Source: Phoma sp. XZ068
Taxonomy: Eukaryota; Ascomycota; Dothideomycetes; Pleosporales; Didymellaceae
Direction: 5' to 3'
Assembly: GCA_004835665.1 (NCBI GenBank)
Contig: RBKR01000028.1
Coordinates: 1 to 64,000, forward strand
DNA: 64,000 nt
Of the stretch, positions 18,501-27,301 are shown piece after piece (the stretch's first letter is position 1; every line of letters begins with the position of its first letter). The notes under the pieces are model-generated. The model saw only the letters and a list, made by a program, of their open reading frames with translations, had not been told where the DNA came from and ran no database searches. A program made the position numbers and the translations under genes.

Positions 18501-19420
18501 CGGCTGTACTTCTTGATCGTACCCACTTTATGGCCCGAGTAGAATGGGCGCTCGTTGGATTCTGCGCCTGTCTCGCGTCGCTCGATGATCTCTCGCACTG
18601 GCCGACTCGCAAGCTCAGGCTGGCTGCTGTGGAACGCTTTGCGTATAAGCCGCCGCATTGCCTTGCACATATTTTCTAGATCAGATTCGTGGGCTTTGCT
18701 ATATTTGTCCTTGCGTGCGTCTTCTGCCTCGCCCGGGAGGCGTCTAGCGTACAGGAGCGTCGCCCTTGAGAAACCCTTCAGATGGGAGATCCACTCTGTC
18801 AGCTCCAACCACGGGTCAGCTTGCTGGCGACTCGACTCTTTGATCAGCTCCTGCGCAGCTGCTACTTGCCGTTTCTCCTCCATGCGCTGAAGGTCTGCCT
18901 TGACTATTTCAGAGATGTCCTCTGCGTATAGGCTATTGGCGCGGGTCTCGACGGCTATGTAGGCAGGCCAACCAGCAGCCTTGAACAGACGCTGGCACGA
19001 CTGATCATCTCTCCACAGTCGATTGCTTGATTGTTTCCTCTTACTTCTGGCGTCGCCGCCCCGTTTCTGATTGTTAACCCAGCCATGCTTGTCTGTACAA
19101 TGGGCTCGGATGCTTCTAAGCGTTGTGCAGATGTACAAGCAATCCCCCCACGTACAACGGAACGCATCCAAGCAGCTACCAAGGGTAGAGATGGACTCTT
19201 TAGCTACTCTTGAGATGCGCACGTCTGCTGGCCTCCTGGCGAGGTCGGATAGCGTGTGTGCAGCTGCAGCGACGTCCGTACGGTCTCCTGCAGGCACCTT
19301 TGGATGGCGCTCTTTTAGATGCCTTACTATCTGTGGTGGGGGTATTGCAATCGCGCAAGGTTTACAAACAACGATGCGAACATCAGGATAGTGTTGAAAG
19401 AGCTGTGTAAATATGTCCAT
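15533..19420 (-). CDS. Telomere-linked RecQ-type helicase TLH2
   Basis: About 1,295 residues from the ATG at 19,420; the upstream in-frame TTG is rejected as a start. Domain order is as in TLH1. The N-terminal zinc finger reads CKPCAIAIPPPQIVRHLKERH, and a second finger carries C...C..H...H near residue 100. The recombinase-like core shows GRGTEITSIQ (about 640), TYHKGYSFSK, RAWRHAYPAIHRE and QSGHTLQTEEMNYGRS (about 845). The helicase shows MATGTGKS (about 960), DECH (about 1,048), LTATLPP, a motif V-like SMLSLGLDAAGVR and QESGRAGRTG (about 1,232). It stops soon after motif VI and lacks the two Cys-rich C-terminal regions of TLH1 and TLH3, so it is shorter and may differ in activity. It is divergent from P3 and read toward the telomere. 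Confidence 0.92.
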   Translation of the reverse strand: MDIFTQLFQHYPDVRIVVCKPCAIAIPPPQIVRHLKERHPKVPAGDRTDVAAAAHTLSDLARRPADVRISRVAKESISTLGSCLDAFRCTWGDCLYICTTLRSIRAHCTDKHGWVNNQKRGGDARSKRKQSSNRLWRDDQSCQRLFKAAGWPAYIAVETRANSLYAEDISEIVKADLQRMEEKRQVAAAQELIKESSRQQADPWLELTEWISHLKGFSRATLLYARRLPGEAEDARKDKYSKAHESDLENMCKAMRRLIRKAFHSSQPELASRPVREIIERRETGAESNERPFYSGHKVGTIKKYSRKLIQILCYLWRTYEQTERPPYQLTDKQDALLWSLQQIARSGNAGKSEQLEAGCLQLWIALLDHSLSGNEHESALLSGVAVLGLKDDDHGGGWVPAHEFSPTLSALITTSKALVIHYAHCQREDALLRDPDTAPTAYELVREMSERFLTLCDYKGTPSPMNRMLRLRTLARTEAKKHNTPGIVAWDRDRLLVDKQSFTLADLRSMVKGLCETVRLQLLKDVLLLDLDERDCVRPGTTPLPDLSMDRLVDQPAELATGWSFLKHPSNKLDDWPKWLLDRVLAEATLRDRFLCGVDSSQQPARALWRDHAVCEYMRGVRRFKESLFALVHLSGGGPGRGTEITSIQCENSAEGVGYRGVFAEGGLLSFTTTYHKGYSFSKRVKMIHRYVPREVSELVVYFLGLGRPFINALQALHSGVTRRTAFIWEPAPEEQWGDDGESDSDSDSGGSGEDGEEVSQSSQQKPKPANPDGYWGTDRIRRVLREQTFRYMGAALGTRAWRHAYPAIHRELAKDGQARDFLESLYWGKELVLDDARALQSGHTLQTEEMNYGRSMKESPFQTMAERESFRRVSMDWHRVLEFASAWEDGRMHPGVRAEMLAQQEKQALQRWSALAAADLKPEFRRLARRPDAEYRGKQEECLQAIVQRRLRVLAVMATGTGKSMLFMLPASLSPGAVTVVIAPLNALRDSLQYRCDELGIPCAKWDGRRPPYWARIVLATPESAVTKAFSRFIDEKRMLQQLDRIVIDECHVLLESNAAWRPDVLKLTEMTEKGTQVIYLTATLPPTLQPAFLQTAGLNLKTLTICRDERTTRTNIAYQVLDYERGTLDGVLTTLVAAKRKKYGPEAQILVFCTSIEETKRLAKLLRCSAYYREMATDDDKARMVRNFTSGLEKLCTATSMLSLGLDAAGVRVVIHVSMCRLLLQYVQESGRAGRTGASSESIVLRAYWQARGGHVEKSLGYKLEPAAKDFLSNSSRMNSNGPADFLGVQAF

Positions 19421-19699
19421 CGCGTTGCACAAGGAACGGTTGTACGTGCAAGCAACCTATTCACTTCGCGATCTTCTGCACACGCGCTATCTGATGTTCT
19501 CTTACTGGGGTGCTAGCTTAGGGTTTATTGCTTTTTCTGGTCCGCTGTTGCTCGTTGGTTGTGGCGGTCGGGGTATGTCTGTGCGCGGCGAATTTCACGG
19601 TAGCATCACGCGCAACTCAACTTACCAGCCCCCTTTCTCTGCACTCTCAGCGTCGTCCCCTATTATCTACTGTGTGCCGGAACAACACAAAGAGCAAAT
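19421..19699. promoter_or_regulatory. Divergent promoter between TLH2 and P3
   Basis: 279 bp between start codons, similar in size to the TLH1/P1 gap but not obviously similar in sequence. It contains one TTAGGGTTTA (about 19,517-19,526), which matches 1.5 telomere repeats, and a CT-rich stretch and ACAACACAAAGAGCAAAT leader before the P3 ATG. Confidence 0.5.
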
Positions 19700-21451
19700 A
19701 TGCACTGGTCCACTGCGCTGTACAAGGCCGCCGAGGCATTTGACGGCGGCCCCCGGAGCTTCCCCCTGGCTAGCGAAGTTGATTTCGCCCGCAAGCATGG
19801 GTACGAGCCGCCGAACGAAGACTACGAGAAGCTGTTCTTCCGCCGTGCTGATGCATCGCGCTCACAGCGTGATCCAGACGCTGGCGCTCACAGTGCAGGA
19901 TGGCTGATTCCTCACCCTAACGATAACAGCCTCTGCAAGCCGGTGTTCGTCGCCCACTCTGTCCTGTCGGCCATCTGGCTGCTGCGCGAGACGCTTGCTG
20001 ACGACGCTCTCTCCAACGACGGCTGGGAACGTCTCGTCTGCGCGGCCCAGTCGCTCGCGGAAGATGGCATGGTCGAGCCGCCGTCTGCGCAGAAAGCGTC
20101 TGCACTGCCTCTGATGCACCGCAAGCGACCAGCGTCCCCTGCTCAGGCGTCATCAGCAAAGCGTGCCCGAAAAGAAGGAGGTATCTCTCTTCCAGCCAGC
20201 CCTCAGCCGCCTGGTTCAGCCGGCGAATTGGACGTGCCGCCAGCTGAGCAGCTGGTGGAAGAGCAGCACACCGTCACCACGATCACCAACCGCAACCGGG
20301 TCGCTGAGCTAAAACGCGAGAGAGACGCCGAGGCGGCCCAGGCCAAGCGCAACCTGTCTCTCGGCCTCTTTGTGCCAGATAAGAACGCGTCGAACGCTGA
20401 GCGTGGCGCTTATGCTTCGATGTCACCCAAAGACGGCGAACTTATATCATGGCTTTTCGAACAGGACGCTGTCAACAATGACAAAAAGAAGACACACTTC
20501 TATAACGCCGTTAAGACGCCCTATCTGAGAGCTCGCGACTTCATCGACAAGGCGCGCGCGCTCGGGAGCCCATCGTCTCAGGAACACGCTGTTCGACTTA
20601 TTTGGGACTGGCGAGACCTAGGAAGCCTCTTTGGGGAGGATGTACCTGGGACCTTTATGAACCTGATAATGCCTACACGCCTACCCCGGACTCAATCTTC
20701 GCAACGATGCAGTGTAGACGACGTGTTCTGCCATGCTTGGGACCGATGCAGAGTTTTGGACGACGCAACTAAGTTTTTGAACATCAAGTACAGGTGGGCG
20801 CATGCGCTTATGGGCAAGGCAAGGGCAGATAAACTGGCGCAGCTTGAGCGCAGCGACAAGCTCTTGAGCAACAACAAGACAAGTCGATTCGGCAAGGGAC
20901 AGCGCCGGACAGAAGCCATAGTCTCCCTGATGTCGTTAGTGAACCCCAACCCCAATCCGTCTAGACAAGAGCGGTACGCCTTTCAGGACCGCATGGGCAA
21001 AGCGGTTAAGTGGTATAGGATCGCCGAAGGCCTAGGCTGGGGGGTGTTACTTGTTATGCCGGTAGACGTTATATCCAACACATGGATTGAAAACACTATC
21101 CGCTCCTGGGGCGTTGAGGTCTTCATTGAGCTGGTGAAGAAGGAACGTCCAGACGTTTGTCTTGCAGCTAGGCAGTTTGAAAGATGGTTGGGTCCACAGG
21201 GCATGGCCGGCGGTAACATCAGAAAGAACCAGCCGCTGAATATAGAGTTCAAGCTCCCAGATATTGAGCGCTTAGTACGTAGAGTAGATGGGATTGCAGA
21301 CAGCGAGGACGAAGCTGAAGATGGCAGCGAGGGCGATAGCGAAGATGACGGGCGTGTTGAGATTGCGCCGTCGCAGTCTCGTTCAAGAAGCGCGCCCCCT
21401 GCATCTTTACGCCAGACAACATTGCCCGAGCTGTTCAAAGCTATAGCGTAA
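19700..21451 (+). CDS. TLH-partner protein P3, unknown function
   Basis: 583 residues, a full-length paralogue of P1 and P2. It has AAEAFDGGPRSFPLASE, HSAGWLIP, CKPVFVAHSVLSAIWLL, a basic segment with RKRPASP and AKRARKE, ITNRNRVAELKRERDAE, AYASMSPKDGELISWLFEQ, KYRWAHALMGKARADK, KWYRIAEGLGWGVLLVMPVD and RWLGPQGM. The tail is strongly acidic (DSEDEAEDGSEGDSEDDG) and ends in QTTLPELF (21,413-21,436), again PIP-box-like. The frame is intact. It pairs divergently with TLH2. Repeat-type subtelomeric sequence begins about 330 bp after its stop codon. The function is unknown; conservation of both ends across P1-P3 argues for selection on the whole protein. Confidence 0.88.
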   Translation: MHWSTALYKAAEAFDGGPRSFPLASEVDFARKHGYEPPNEDYEKLFFRRADASRSQRDPDAGAHSAGWLIPHPNDNSLCKPVFVAHSVLSAIWLLRETLADDALSNDGWERLVCAAQSLAEDGMVEPPSAQKASALPLMHRKRPASPAQASSAKRARKEGGISLPASPQPPGSAGELDVPPAEQLVEEQHTVTTITNRNRVAELKRERDAEAAQAKRNLSLGLFVPDKNASNAERGAYASMSPKDGELISWLFEQDAVNNDKKKTHFYNAVKTPYLRARDFIDKARALGSPSSQEHAVRLIWDWRDLGSLFGEDVPGTFMNLIMPTRLPRTQSSQRCSVDDVFCHAWDRCRVLDDATKFLNIKYRWAHALMGKARADKLAQLERSDKLLSNNKTSRFGKGQRRTEAIVSLMSLVNPNPNPSRQERYAFQDRMGKAVKWYRIAEGLGWGVLLVMPVDVISNTWIENTIRSWGVEVFIELVKKERPDVCLAARQFERWLGPQGMAGGNIRKNQPLNIEFKLPDIERLVRRVDGIADSEDEAEDGSEGDSEDDGRVEIAPSQSRSRSAPPASLRQTTLPELFKAIA

Positions 21452-21779
21452 ATGTAAGGCATATGGTGTTAAATGTTCTGTTGGTTAGCTGTTCACAGAA
21501 GACAAGGCGCAAAATGTCGGTGCACATATGCATTGTTTGCAGTCTTCTGTCGTTTATCTTGACTTCTGCATCATTTCTCTCGCGCAATCGATCAGCCCTT
21601 TGCTCCAAATTGACACACATAATTCAAGCTCACCTACTGCACGTACTGCTCAAGTTGCATCAACATTGGAGGGTATTAAGGGCAAAGGTTTGTGAGTTAA
21701 AGATACAAAGGTTTGCAGGTAAGGGTCCGTGCACACGCTAAGTATTTACTAGAGAATACAAAGGTTTGCACTTCTAGCC

Positions 21780-22625
21780 TTCGTATAATACTATGAGCGG
21801 TTCGTGACACCTAAGCGACCCACCGCCCACCCATTCACTCTCTACCGCTTAGCGCTCGGCTTTCCTGTGACACCTGAAGGGCCCACCACCCACCCTTTAA
21901 ACTAGACTACCCTAGTTGTTTAGACTACCCTAGTTGTTTAGACTACCCTAGTTGTTTAGACTACCCTAGTTGTTTAGACTACCCTAGTTGTTTAGACTAT
22001 CTTAATAAATAAAAACTATACTATGCTACTTTTCTCTACTCTGTTATTTCTTAATCTTTCACTCTCTGCTTATAATAACAACCTTACTTATACTACCTAT
22101 AACACTTCCCTTCTCTATAATCCTATCTATAACTTCTTTTATAATATCTACTTCTATACTATCTTTATCTCTCTTCCCTATACTATCTCCTACTTCTATA
22201 CTACCTTTCTCTCCCTCTTTTCTATAATCTCTCTATTTTCTTTTTCTTTTCCTACAAACTCTTTCTTTTCTATATTTTTCTATACTTTTCTTTAACTTCT
22301 TTTATCCTCTCTTCTATCCTCTTTCTTTTTACTTTCTTCTACACTTCTCTAATAATTACCTTTTTTTTTTTTTTTTTTTGCTATCTCTTATACACTTTAT
22401 ATTACCCTTCTTACTCCTCTCCTTACTTCTCTCTCTACTACTGCTCTTCTTTTTTCTAAACTATGCCTATCTTTATCTGTCTTTGCACTAACCACTTTCC
22501 TCTCTCCTACTCTTCTGTAGTAACTACTATTATACTCTCTGCATTTCTTCTTATTCTTACTAATATTCTCTACTTTACTACCCAACACAGACTGTTCTAA
22601 TAACTATCTTCTTTATCTCTATAAT
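21780..22625. repeat. Internal subtelomere-like block (motif pair, 18-bp satellite, pyrimidine tract)
   Basis: Two copies of the TGACACCT...CCCACCC motif (about 21,805 and 21,867) are followed by five to six copies of an 18-bp unit, TAGACTACCCTAGTTGTT (about 21,904-22,005). Then comes about 600 bp of T/C-rich sequence with a run of about 18 T at 22,360-22,379. The sequence before the second motif (CGCTTAGCGCTCGGCTTTCC) matches that before the motif at 2,364. The block borders the 3' end of TLH3 just as the 0-4 kb region borders TLH1. No CCCTAA array remains. Confidence 0.82.
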
Positions 22626-22636
22626 AGCCTCACTCT

Positions 22637-25600
22637 CTAGCTGTACTTCTTGCAGAACAGTATCACCCGAATAGCAACCACCATCGCGTTGCTGAAGTAT
22701 TCCCCCCAAACTCGCACATGATGCCGCCTCCCTAGCCACTCTGCATACTCCTTCCACTCCCCGCCAAACTCTCCTGCGTACCCACACTGCCGAATCATCT
22801 GCATCCCCTTCTCCTGCCCTGCTACCGCCCTCGCCAGCGGCACAACCACGTTCGGCCACTGACACGCCCGCTCCACGTCCTCTCCTGTCGCGCAGTACTT
22901 CTGACTGACCCAGCACCGCCGGCAGCTGTGACTCCCGCCTCTGTCCCACATCCCCCGTCGAAACCTATCCAGCTCTGTCCCCGTTATCTCTGCGTGCGCA
23001 GTGCACTGCCTTACCGTGTGCCTCTGCCACTCGCCCGCCTCTACCTCTGCCCCAATCAGCCAGCACACCACGCACCCTTCGCGCACCTCGTCAAGCACCT
23101 CCTGCACCTGCTGCCACTCCACGCTCGCCTCTCTCTGCTCGTCCTGCCACCCTTGAGCCCCTTCTCCGCACCGGTCGCATCCAGCTGTCTCCAAGTCGTT
23201 GCACTCCACCCGCTTGCCGTCCAAGTAGCCGCTCATCAGCCCTCGTCGACACCCGCTGCCGATGATGAACACGCCCATCGCCTGCACGTCCAAGTCACCG
23301 CTCTTCTGCTTCATCGTCCGCTCGACCTCGCCCTTCTCCACAAGCACCACCGCATCCACTCTTTCGCCAGCTCGCCCGCCTCGCCCGCTCTCCTGCGCGT
23401 AGTCAACCATGCTCCACGGCATCCCCACGTGCAATACGTACACGATCCCTGGGAAGTCGACCCCTGTGCCCAGCGCCGACGTAGCCACGATCAGCCCTCC
23501 ATCCATCAGCCACTGCTTCAGCCGCTCTGCTCGCTCCATGTCGCCGGAGTGATAGCACGCGCACCCGAGCGCCTCGGCCAGCTCTTCGCACTGCTGCTTG
23601 CTGCGGCAGTACACTACTCCCTTCTCTCCTCTGTCGAGCAGCAGCTGCTGCTGTCGTCGACATATCCCCAGCGCCGTCTCCTGCGCCTTGCCGCGCTCGC
23701 ACCACGACACGTAGTACCGCGTGCTCGGCCGGACGGTGCTCGCTCGGATGTACGTTGCGCACGGAAGTAGCATGCTCGTTGCCAGCTCGCCTTCTCTCAC
23801 CGGCGGGAGCGTTGCGGTGAGCAGCACGATCGGGCACGGCAGCAGCCGGAGATTCTTCAGCAGTGCCAGCTTCGGCCGCCAGTCGCTCGACGTGATGACG
23901 AGATGACACTCGTCCACCACCACCCGCCGCAGCAGCCCCTTGCCGCTAAGCATGTTCGCGTACCCTAAGAAGTTGCCGTTGCTCGTAGTGTCCCCTGCGG
24001 CATCTGCGCTGACTACAACAACGGCGGCCGGACTGCTCTCGCCGTGCTTCCACTCGATGCAGTCGATGCCGCACTTCTGCATCCTGTCTGCTAGATCTTC
24101 AATAAGCGCTCGGTACGGCACGACGACCACCGTCACGCCAGCGTCCTCCATGCAAGCCGGCGCGCTGAACAGCAAGCTCTTGCCTCCACCGGTCGGCAGC
24201 ACGACGACGAGCGGCGTCTGCCCATCGATCACTGCGTGCAGCGCCAGCTCCTGCTCGGCGGACCGAAACCCGACGTCCTGCTGACCTAGCACCTGCTGCA
24301 TCGCCTTGCGGATTGCCTTCTCTTTGTCGTTTTTCTGCTGCGTAGCGGGCTCCCTGCGCATCTCCTCGTCGTCTCCATCGTTGTCGCCACCACGGGCTCG
24401 CTTCTTTGTCCTCCTGATCGGATTCATGTTGTCCGTCCAAGTCTCCTGTGCCTGCTTCCCGTCCAGCCCCAAGAAGCGATGCCACATCGTGCTGAGCGGC
24501 CGGAACGCTTCGATCGAGCGCACGCTGAGATGCTTGACGATGTCGATCGGCACGCTGTAGTTGCCCACGCCTATCACCGTCGTCCTTGCGTTCTGCAGCT
24601 CCATCACATCCTCCCCATCTTCGTCCGCCTCTGCCTCGTCCACTTCTCCAATCTCGTCTTGATAGCCCTTGCTGAACCGCTCGCCTACCACGACTCGACC
24701 GATGCCGACAGCTGTGTGCCTGTAGTCGAGCGTGTGCAGCGGCACTCCAAGCCTCTTGCCAGTCTCTCGCCTCAGCGCCCGCGTCAGTCGATCGGTCCCC
24801 CACGGGCCCTGCTCGTCCGCCCAGACGTAGTCGCTGAAGCCGCCGCCGAGCACCTGCACAGTAAGATACTCGCAGAACGGCTGCAAGTACGCTAAGTACA
24901 GCACCATGACCTGCCCCAGCTGCGGCGGCAAGAAGCGCGGCACCACCTTCGGCTTGTCCCACTGCGACTGCGACTTGTGATAGCGGACGACCGTCATCAC
25001 CTGCCCATCCATGACGAAGATGTTGCGGTCCTGCAGCAGCCCGTTGCGGTGCCGCATCGTCGTGATCTCCGATCCTCTGCCCGGCTGCCCAGACGTCATG
25101 TGCACGCAGACCATCAGCAGCGTCAAGAAGCGGTCCACGCAACGCAAGTATCGCTTGACCTGCTTCACGTTCCACTGCCCGTCGCTCGACTGCAGTCTGC
25201 GGCCCTGCTCAGTCTGCTCGGCCTGCGTCAGCATCCACTCCAGCTTGTCCTTGAGACCGTTGTCGCGGTGCTGCACAAAAGACACGCCCCGCCGTTCGAA
25301 CGTGACGTCGTCGACAAGCAGGTCCAGCTTGACGGCGAACCGCTCTTCCGCCCTCGTCACCCAGAGCAGCTCCTCCCACAGCATCTGCTCTGCCTCAGAC
25401 ACCATGTCCTGCGCCATCTTGCAGAAGCGGCTGATGTAGATCCGCCGGCCGTGCAAGTAGAAGATCTTCTTGTCCTTCGACCAGTACGCGTTGCCTGAAT
25501 TGCCGGCCGCCAGCGCGACGTACTTGCCGTAAGCCAGCAAGCTGAGCGCCTCGCTCATCGGGCTGTACGAGCCGTCCGCCAGGTACTTCTCCCTGTGCTC

Positions 25601-27103
25601 CAAGAAGCGCTCGCGGTCCTCGTCAGTCTGCTCATCGCGACACGCAGACGGGAGCAGCTTCTCCACGCTGAGCACGCGTATGCAGTAGACTACGCCTGCC
25701 AGCATGTACGAGTAGTTCTTCGCCGTGCGCAAGCGGTTCGTGTCGCTGTCGATGCCGAGCACGGCGAGAAAGTGAACGAGCCCGCTGCTAAACGGCTTGT
25801 CGCCCGTCGTCGTGAAGAAGAAAGACGCGAGCAAGTCGAGCAGCACTTCTAGCTGAGCGCTGCGCTGCGCTTCGTCGTTGTCGTCAGCATCAACATCCAA
25901 CATCCCCCACAGTGCTACCACGAGCTCTTTCTGTTCAACCGTCCAGCGGAACAGCTCGCGTGCGTCTTTCATCAAGTCCTTCTCTCTTCGGCCGCTGCTT
26001 AGATTATTCGCGGGCCGGCTGCCGTCAGCATCAGAGAAGTTGTCGTCGTTGTTAGCGTCAGAGTTAGAGTCGTCCTCTTCCTCTTCTTCACTGCCCTCGT
26101 CGCTGCCTTCTTGCGCCGACAGCCTTGCCTCTGCGTCAGCCACAAAGCGTAGAGCGTAGCAGACGAACTTGACCATGTAGCCAGCGTAGCGGGCCTGACT
26201 CTCTGGGTTCTGCAGTCGAGCCATGGGCCGCTGATCGATCTCCTGTCGCTTCGCGCTCCTCAACCACCGCCTTGTCTCTCGCGCGAGCGTCGACAGCCCC
26301 TTGACGCTTCTCTCCACCAGCAGCTCCGTCAGCTTCGCCGCCCGCCGCAGCTTCTCCTCGCCTCGATCGGGTAGCCGGGTCTGATGCGCGAGATGCATCA
26401 GATTGCGGTCCGCAAAGTGTTCCAGCCAGCCTGTCCGCTTAAACCAGCCGGTTTTGTCCGTCTTTGCGACTTGAGCATCCATGACCTGCGCCTTCTCTTC
26501 GTGTGCGTGCCTTGTCAGCTTCCATTCTGCCAGCCGCTCCCTCACGACGTCTGTCGTCTCGTGGGGGCCGGACGGTGCGCAATCGTAGCCCGCTGCCTTG
26601 ACGACAAAGTATCGCTGGAGCCCGCCAGCTCGGAAGAACGTCTGCGCCTTGACCTTTTCGCAGAGTGTGGCGTCCTTGCTGCTCCAAGCTGTCTGATGTA
26701 CGCTGTTGCAGTGCTTCTGCATTCTGATCTTGTTTGCGGTACAGAAGCCGCAGTCGCTAGTGATCCTGCATTGATAGACGTCTAACGGCTCGCCCAGCTC
26801 CTTAGTCGGCGGCCCCAATGGCGCGGGTAGCTCGACATCTTGCGGTGCGGCAATCTGCCATTTCCGGCAGTGCTCTACGATGGACTTTCTCTCGTCGCTT
26901 GCTACGCTGTGCTGGTCGCGCAGATGCACGTCGATGTTCTGTATCCCAGTAGCGTGCTCCTTGCAGACCAGCACCTGATAGCTCTGCAGATAGCAAAAGC
27001 GCTCTTGCACGTTGTTAATTGTGATCTTGCTTGCACGCGGTTGCTTGCGGTGCTGTGCTGCTGTTAATGTTGTGTGCGGCTGTACATCCCAGCAGAACTC
27101 CAT
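22637..27103 (-). CDS. Telomere-linked RecQ-type helicase TLH3
   Basis: 1,488 residues from the ATG at 27,103. The N-terminal finger reads VCKEHATGIQNIDVHLRDQH, with a second finger at CGFCTANKIRMQKHCNSVH. A long acidic stretch lies near residue 330. The recombinase-like core has GRGSEITTMRHRN (about 674), RYHKSQSQ and LDYRHTAVGIGR (about 794), but the GH of the last box is replaced (NARTTVIGVGNY). The helicase has LPTGGGKS (about 971), DECHLV (about 1,063), LTATLPP, SALGTGVDFPGIVYVLHV and QESGRGGRAG (about 1,239). Cys clusters follow: CRRGLMSGYLDGK...CDRC, then CVVC and CRRC...C near the end. The frame is intact. Unlike TLH1 and TLH2 it has no divergent partner: upstream lies a helicase relic and then TLH4. 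It is read toward the telomere. Confidence 0.92.
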   Translation of the reverse strand: MEFCWDVQPHTTLTAAQHRKQPRASKITINNVQERFCYLQSYQVLVCKEHATGIQNIDVHLRDQHSVASDERKSIVEHCRKWQIAAPQDVELPAPLGPPTKELGEPLDVYQCRITSDCGFCTANKIRMQKHCNSVHQTAWSSKDATLCEKVKAQTFFRAGGLQRYFVVKAAGYDCAPSGPHETTDVVRERLAEWKLTRHAHEEKAQVMDAQVAKTDKTGWFKRTGWLEHFADRNLMHLAHQTRLPDRGEEKLRRAAKLTELLVERSVKGLSTLARETRRWLRSAKRQEIDQRPMARLQNPESQARYAGYMVKFVCYALRFVADAEARLSAQEGSDEGSEEEEEDDSNSDANNDDNFSDADGSRPANNLSSGRREKDLMKDARELFRWTVEQKELVVALWGMLDVDADDNDEAQRSAQLEVLLDLLASFFFTTTGDKPFSSGLVHFLAVLGIDSDTNRLRTAKNYSYMLAGVVYCIRVLSVEKLLPSACRDEQTDEDRERFLEHREKYLADGSYSPMSEALSLLAYGKYVALAAGNSGNAYWSKDKKIFYLHGRRIYISRFCKMAQDMVSEAEQMLWEELLWVTRAEERFAVKLDLLVDDVTFERRGVSFVQHRDNGLKDKLEWMLTQAEQTEQGRRLQSSDGQWNVKQVKRYLRCVDRFLTLLMVCVHMTSGQPGRGSEITTMRHRNGLLQDRNIFVMDGQVMTVVRYHKSQSQWDKPKVVPRFLPPQLGQVMVLYLAYLQPFCEYLTVQVLGGGFSDYVWADEQGPWGTDRLTRALRRETGKRLGVPLHTLDYRHTAVGIGRVVVGERFSKGYQDEIGEVDEAEADEDGEDVMELQNARTTVIGVGNYSVPIDIVKHLSVRSIEAFRPLSTMWHRFLGLDGKQAQETWTDNMNPIRRTKKRARGGDNDGDDEEMRREPATQQKNDKEKAIRKAMQQVLGQQDVGFRSAEQELALHAVIDGQTPLVVVLPTGGGKSLLFSAPACMEDAGVTVVVVPYRALIEDLADRMQKCGIDCIEWKHGESSPAAVVVVSADAAGDTTSNGNFLGYANMLSGKGLLRRVVVDECHLVITSSDWRPKLALLKNLRLLPCPIVLLTATLPPVREGELATSMLLPCATYIRASTVRPSTRYYVSWCERGKAQETALGICRRQQQLLLDRGEKGVVYCRSKQQCEELAEALGCACYHSGDMERAERLKQWLMDGGLIVATSALGTGVDFPGIVYVLHVGMPWSMVDYAQESGRGGRAGERVDAVVLVEKGEVERTMKQKSGDLDVQAMGVFIIGSGCRRGLMSGYLDGKRVECNDLETAGCDRCGEGAQGWQDEQREASVEWQQVQEVLDEVREGCVVCWLIGAEVEAGEWQRHTVRQCTAHAEITGTELDRFRRGMWDRGGSHSCRRCWVSQKYCATGEDVERACQWPNVVVPLARAVAGQEKGMQMIRQCGYAGEFGGEWKEYAEWLGRRHHVRVWGEYFSNAMVVAIRVILFCKKYS

Positions 27104-27179
27104 GCTAGCAAGTTAACACTAAGATAACCTTAAGAACCCCTACATGTTCAGGCCTAAGTATCCGCATTATAAGGCGCTC

Positions 27180-27292
27180 CGCTCAATTTACGTCGCCAGC
27201 GTGATAGTGCACGCAATTGAGCGCCTCAGCCAGCTCCTCACATTACTCCCTGCTGTGGTAGTACACTACTCCCTTCTCCTCAACCTTCATTT
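27180..27292 (-). pseudogene. Helicase relic (RecQ C-lobe fragment)
   Basis: Translated on the minus strand, about 35 codons match the TLH3 segment around EKGVVYCRSKQQCEELAEAL: the relic reads EKGVVYYHSRE, a stop, then CEELAEALNCVHYHAGD, followed by another stop. It lies between the TLH3 start codon and the 3' end of TLH4. It is the only helicase sequence near TLH4 and is far too short to work. Confidence 0.75.
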
Positions 27293-27301
27293 TGATACAG
27301 A

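Noticed and set aside
505..22005. Possible CRISPR arrays from the 18-bp repeats
   Set aside because: Units are directly contiguous with no spacers, and the genome is eukaryotic.
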